Source: Methanolobus sp.
Lineage (GTDB): Archaea; Halobacteriota; Methanosarcinia; Methanosarcinales; Methanosarcinaceae
Assembly: GCA_029762595.1 (NCBI GenBank)
Contig: JARVGJ010000021.1
Coordinates: 1 to 39,138, forward strand
DNA: 39,138 nt
Reading direction: 5' to 3'
Shown here: in pieces, positions 35,812-39,138 of the stretch
Position numbering within the stretch: the first letter of the stretch is position 1
Layout of the letters: each line of letters starts with the position of its first letter
Program-made: the position numbers and the translations under genes
Notes under the pieces: model-generated
Databases searched by the model: none
What the model was told of the DNA's origin: nothing
Seen by the model: only the letters and a program-made list of their open reading frames with translations

Positions 35812-36506
35812 TTACCTGCCTCCTTCCTGAGTTTTTCGAGTTCTATATCCACGCTTGTAGAAGAGTTTATTTTTGCAAGCTCCTGCTCAATATCATCACC
35901 ACTGCTAGTGAAGTCATCGAGTGTACCTAAATCTATAAGTTCATCCAGTGCGGATGCGCGGGCTTTCATCTGTTCGGTCTTGTTCTCAGCTCTTTCTATA
36001 GCCAGACCTATATCTGCCATCTCTTCACTTATACCGGAAACAGATTCATTGATCTTCACCTGGGCTTCAGCTGCAGAATATTGAGCTTTGATTGTTTCTT
36101 TCTTTGTCCTGAAAACCTCTACTTTCGTGGATAAACGTTTCTCGGCTGCAACGAGTTTCTCCTGCTCCTTTTCAAGCTCTGCTATCTGCTTGTCAAGCCC
36201 TTGTGCCTGAATTACAAGGGCATTTTTCCTCTCAAGCGCCAAGCGTGCCAGATCCTCACGATCTACTTTGATAGATTCCCTTGCCTGAGCATCCAGTTTA
36301 TCCATACTCTGAGTTAATTTAGCCCTCTGCAATTGAAGTCTTTTTTTGGATGTGGCCACCTCTGCAACGCCTCTTTTGACATCCTGAAGCATATCAAGCT
36401 GTTTTTCATAAGAATAGTCCATTGTTTCACGGGGATCTTCCATACGATCAATCAGTTTACTCATTTTTGATTTGACTACAGTTCCCATCCTGTTGAATAA
36501 GCCCAT
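35808..36506 (-). CDS. pspA: PspA/IM30 (ESCRT-III related) membrane-stress protein
   Basis: PspA forms helical polymers on damaged membranes. The 232-residue protein begins MGLFNRMGTVVKSKMSKLIDRMEDP, an amphipathic helix followed by the coiled-coil hairpin. It is rich in Glu, Lys and Ala through to about residue 200. The frame opens at 36572, but the ATG at 36506 has AGGAGG at a good distance and matches the family start. It leads the pspA-pspAA operon. A short palindrome TCCTA-AA-TAGGA at 36545-36556 lies upstream and might bind a regulator. Confidence 0.93.
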   Translation of the reverse strand: MGLFNRMGTVVKSKMSKLIDRMEDPRETMDYSYEKQLDMLQDVKRGVAEVATSKKRLQLQRAKLTQSMDKLDAQARESIKVDREDLARLALERKNALVIQAQGLDKQIAELEKEQEKLVAAEKRLSTKVEVFRTKKETIKAQYSAAEAQVKINESVSGISEEMADIGLAIERAENKTEQMKARASALDELIDLGTLDDFTSSGDDIEQELAKINSSTSVDIELEKLRKEAGK

Positions 36507-36724
36507 GTTATTCCTCCTGATGAAGTTTAAATAAAGGTATAAAGTCCTAAATAGGATAAATGTTTGTCCCATTTAAAATATAATCTTATTAACACATGTA
36601 TATTAAGAAACCAGGGATATATTATTAGTTGTGCCAGTCAGGATAAAACAAAAATATCGAAATAATAAAAAAAGATATGAACAAGAACAAAGTAAAAATA
36701 TATCGCTTTTGAAGGAGAACAACA

Positions 36725-37243
36725 ATGTCAAATTCACATAACAACGAGAATAACATATTCATGAGCCAAAGAATTGCAGTCTTTGCTGATGTTCAGAATA
36801 TGTTTTATTCTGCAAGGAACAATTATTCTGACAGCCGCCTGGATTACGAGAAATTGCTTGCAACAGCATTAAAGGGCAGACAACTTATAAGGGCCATTGC
36901 CTATCTGGTAGAAGCAGAGGATGTGGACCAGTCAGGATTCAAATACCAGCTAAGGAATTTTGGGTGGGAGATAAGGACAAAACAACTAAAGATCCGGCCG
37001 GACGGTTCCACAAAAGGAGATTGGGACATGGGGATAGCAATTGATGCCATTGCAATTTCCGAGAAGGTCGATACGGTTGTGCTTGTTAGCGGAGATGGAG
37101 ATTTTACGGCACTTGTGAATCACCTTAAAGCCTGTGGAGTACGTGTGGAGGTCCATTCTTTTGAAAGGAACACTGCTGCAGAACTGATCAGTTCAGCCAC
37201 TGAATATTATCCTATAGATGAGAGCATACTGCGCAGAAAATGA
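36725..37243 (+). CDS. NYN/PIN-like domain protein (LabA/DUF88 type)
   Basis: This 172-residue protein has the NYN form of the PIN nuclease fold. The acidic residues expected at the metal site are in VFADVQNMFYSAR, GDWDMGIAIDA and LVSGDGDFTALV. Members are presumed RNases, with few studied. GGAG precedes the ATG; an in-frame second ATG (MSQRIAVFADV) at 36761 could start a shorter product. It is divergent from pspA, but I see no evidence that it belongs to the Psp system. Confidence 0.87.
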   Translation: MSNSHNNENNIFMSQRIAVFADVQNMFYSARNNYSDSRLDYEKLLATALKGRQLIRAIAYLVEAEDVDQSGFKYQLRNFGWEIRTKQLKIRPDGSTKGDWDMGIAIDAIAISEKVDTVVLVSGDGDFTALVNHLKACGVRVEVHSFERNTAAELISSATEYYPIDESILRRK

Positions 37244-37396
37244 TACCATGGACCTTCTAAATAGCTTATAATAGAACCTGTGGAACCAAAAGTATCGCTA
37301 GCTAAAATAAATATGATACATAAGCTAATACAAAAAGTAAGCTATTAAATACTATTGTTTACTACTAACAAAAAAAGTAAATGATAGGATGGTTTT

Positions 37397-38827
37397 ATGG
37401 CTAGTAGATTTGCAGGCTCGCTTTCCCGTGTTCACCCAAGTTCATTGAAGAACCTGAATTACCACTTACAGGAGCTTATCAGTGGAAGATTATGGCTGAA
37501 GATAATAATCGGTATGTTGCTGGGAATTATCACCGGCCTTATACTTGGTCCATCGACAGGCATCATTAGTCGGGAAATGTCTTTTGTCATTGGTGAGTGG
37601 CTGGCACTACCCGGATATATTTTCCTTGCACTGCTCCAGATGATAGTCATACCTCTTGTATTTGCATCAATTATCAGAGGAATAGCTGCCGGAGAGGACA
37701 TAGAACAACTTAAGAAAATAGGCCTTAGAACTGTTGCATACTTCCTTGTGACTACTGCAATTGCAATAATCATAGGCTTAACTCTTGCACTCACCATTAT
37801 TCCAGGGGCATACATAAGCAGCGATCTGGTCCAGGATACCATCGGAACAACAGATACAGTACCAAGAGAAAGCCTGGAAACTCCAGGGATTTCTGAACTT
37901 CCCGGAATGGTGACCACTATACTTCCAACAAATCCCCTGGGATCCCTTGCAACAGGACAGATGTTACAGGTAGTGATCTTTTCGATAATCATTGGCGTTG
38001 CCCTTGTATCCATGCAGCCCTCACAGTCCAGACCCCTGCTTGAGCTGCTTGGGTCTTTGCAGGAAGTTTGTATGACCGTTGTGCGCTGGAGTATGTTATT
38101 GGCACCTCTTGCTGTCTTTGGACTTATCAGTAAGTTCACTATCAACCTGGGAATTGATGCGCTTTTGGGCATGCTGGTCTACGTTGCTACAGTACTATTA
38201 GGACTTCTACTAATGTTATTGGTCTACCTGGCAATCATAATGATCATTACAGGAAAAAATCCGATTACCTTTATGGGAGAAGTATGGGATGTACTGCTCC
38301 TTGCATTCTCTACATCCAGTTCTGCAGCTGTAATGCCCCTCTCTATAAAGACCGCGGAAGAGAAACTGGGTGTCAGGCCATCAATATCCCAATTCGTGGT
38401 TCCCCTTGGTGCTACTATCAATATGAATGGAACTGCGCTTTATCAGAGTATCGCAGCTGTATTCCTTGCACAGGTTTTTGGGATCGACCTTGGTTTTGGA
38501 GAACTGCTGATGTTGATGATAATAGTTGTGGGAGCCTCCATAGGTACGCCTTCAACACCTGGTGTAGGCATTGTGATACTTGCCCTGATATTGAGTAGTG
38601 TCGGTATACCCACAGCAGGCATTGCACTTATAATCGGTGTTGACAGGATACTGGATATGAGCCGTACAGCACTCAACGTCACAGGTGACCTTGTAGCATG
38701 TATTGTAATGGATAAATGGGTAGGTGGCAAGAGAAGTGTTGTCGAAGAGTTTGTGGAAGAAGACAAGCTTGAAGCAAAGAGAAGTATCCGTGGTGATGAT
38801 GTTATAATAACACCAGTCGAGAACTAA
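37397..38827 (+). CDS. dicarboxylate/amino acid:cation symporter, probable glutamate/aspartate type
   Basis: This 476-residue protein of the GltP/Glt(Ph) family imports acidic amino acids with cations. It has about eight membrane helices and two re-entrant loops: the Ser-rich SSSAAVMPLS and GASIGTPSTPGVG. Helix 7 has NMNGTALYQ, where the usual motif is NMDGT. Helix 8 has DMSRTALNVTGD, with Arg at the place of Arg397 in Glt(Ph), which selects acidic side chains. The N-terminus has about 30 extra residues. GGATGG lies before the ATG. A strong hairpin follows the gene. Confidence 0.92.
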   Translation: MASRFAGSLSRVHPSSLKNLNYHLQELISGRLWLKIIIGMLLGIITGLILGPSTGIISREMSFVIGEWLALPGYIFLALLQMIVIPLVFASIIRGIAAGEDIEQLKKIGLRTVAYFLVTTAIAIIIGLTLALTIIPGAYISSDLVQDTIGTTDTVPRESLETPGISELPGMVTTILPTNPLGSLATGQMLQVVIFSIIIGVALVSMQPSQSRPLLELLGSLQEVCMTVVRWSMLLAPLAVFGLISKFTINLGIDALLGMLVYVATVLLGLLLMLLVYLAIIMIITGKNPITFMGEVWDVLLLAFSTSSSAAVMPLSIKTAEEKLGVRPSISQFVVPLGATINMNGTALYQSIAAVFLAQVFGIDLGFGELLMLMIIVVGASIGTPSTPGVGIVILALILSSVGIPTAGIALIIGVDRILDMSRTALNVTGDLVACIVMDKWVGGKRSVVEEFVEEDKLEAKRSIRGDDVIITPVEN

Positions 38828-38876
38828 TAATTAAATAATTAGTGTTTAATATAGACACTACGAAACATGACCATGT

Positions 38877-38906
38877 AACCGCTCTTAATAGGAGCGGTTG
38901 TCTTTT
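38877..38906 (+). terminator. hairpin terminator after the symporter
   Basis: AACCGCTC and GAGCGGTT form a perfect eight-bp stem with a seven-base loop, followed by GTCTTTTT. It lies about 50 bases past the stop codon. Confidence 0.7.
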
Positions 38907-39104
38907 TGCCAATATTGGCTTGTATGTTGCTTTTGTTCATATCTGTCTTCATCAGTATCTTTTTTATTTGCATTGATCTGTATAATCTGTATAACAGTTT
39001 TTAGTAAAATGCCATGAGAGAAAAATCATCAGCAAAAGCCTGTACTTGCCAGAACACTTTGCGATAATGCAGATTTTTAATAAATTGTATTAGTAGTAAT
39101 GTTA

Positions 39105-39138
<34 letters not shown>

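Noticed and set aside
37459-38172. 237-codon open frame on the minus strand
   Set aside because: It is antisense to the symporter, has no ribosome site and shows low-complexity Ile/Ser/Pro content.

Overview
The window reads as a chromosomal segment of a cytochrome-containing, methylotrophic-type methanogenic archaeon of the Methanosarcinaceae. The evidence is a complete archaeal A-type ATP synthase operon, the siroheme-based (Ahb) haem pathway, an archaeal CcmE with a CxxxY haem-binding motif, a long-chain prenyl synthase of the kind needed for methanophenazine, a DUF1638 protein, a PEF-CTERM surface protein and the remnant of a methyltransferase corrinoid protein. The genus (Methanolobus, Methanomethylovorans, Methanococcoides or similar) cannot be fixed from the sequence alone. 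No rRNA, tRNA or CRISPR array was recognised.

Layout. 1-2133: an IS4-family element, cut by the window edge, sits in the middle of a CPA2/KefB-type antiporter gene and leaves its 3' half. 2134-3061: one small orphan gene, then an almost empty stretch. 3062-6552: DUF1638, an SMR exporter, a FetAB-like metal ABC exporter and a peroxiredoxin. 6646-15054 (minus strand): atpHIKECFABD plus a small membrane-protein gene at the ahaG position, with a TATA box upstream and a perfect hairpin between the proteolipid gene atpK and atpE. 15281-17770 (minus): ccmE, a polyprenyl diphosphate synthase and a radical SAM/SPASM protein. 18126-27053 (plus): ahbD-ahbA-ahbB, precorrin-2 dehydrogenase, hemA-hemB-hemL-hemC and pyrD-pyrK in one tight run.

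27257-33988: PEF-CTERM protein, feoA with a DtxR-like palindrome, a U32 protein, a decayed corrinoid-protein gene, cytosine deaminase, a receiver-first hybrid histidine kinase, a 650-base non-coding stretch and a circularly permuted GTPase. 34037-36506: the envelope-stress set htpX-pspAB facing pspA-pspAA. 36725-38827: a NYN-domain protein and a glutamate-family symporter. The window ends in eleven AAT repeats.

How the parts fit. From 6.6 to 25.4 kb the genes together describe a respiratory chain: haem synthesis, cytochrome c maturation, probable methanophenazine side-chain synthesis, and the ATP synthase that uses the resulting ion gradient. The most interesting unexplained gene is the radical SAM/SPASM protein between the prenyl synthase and the ATPase operon. 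The most informative regulatory structure is the atpK/atpE hairpin.
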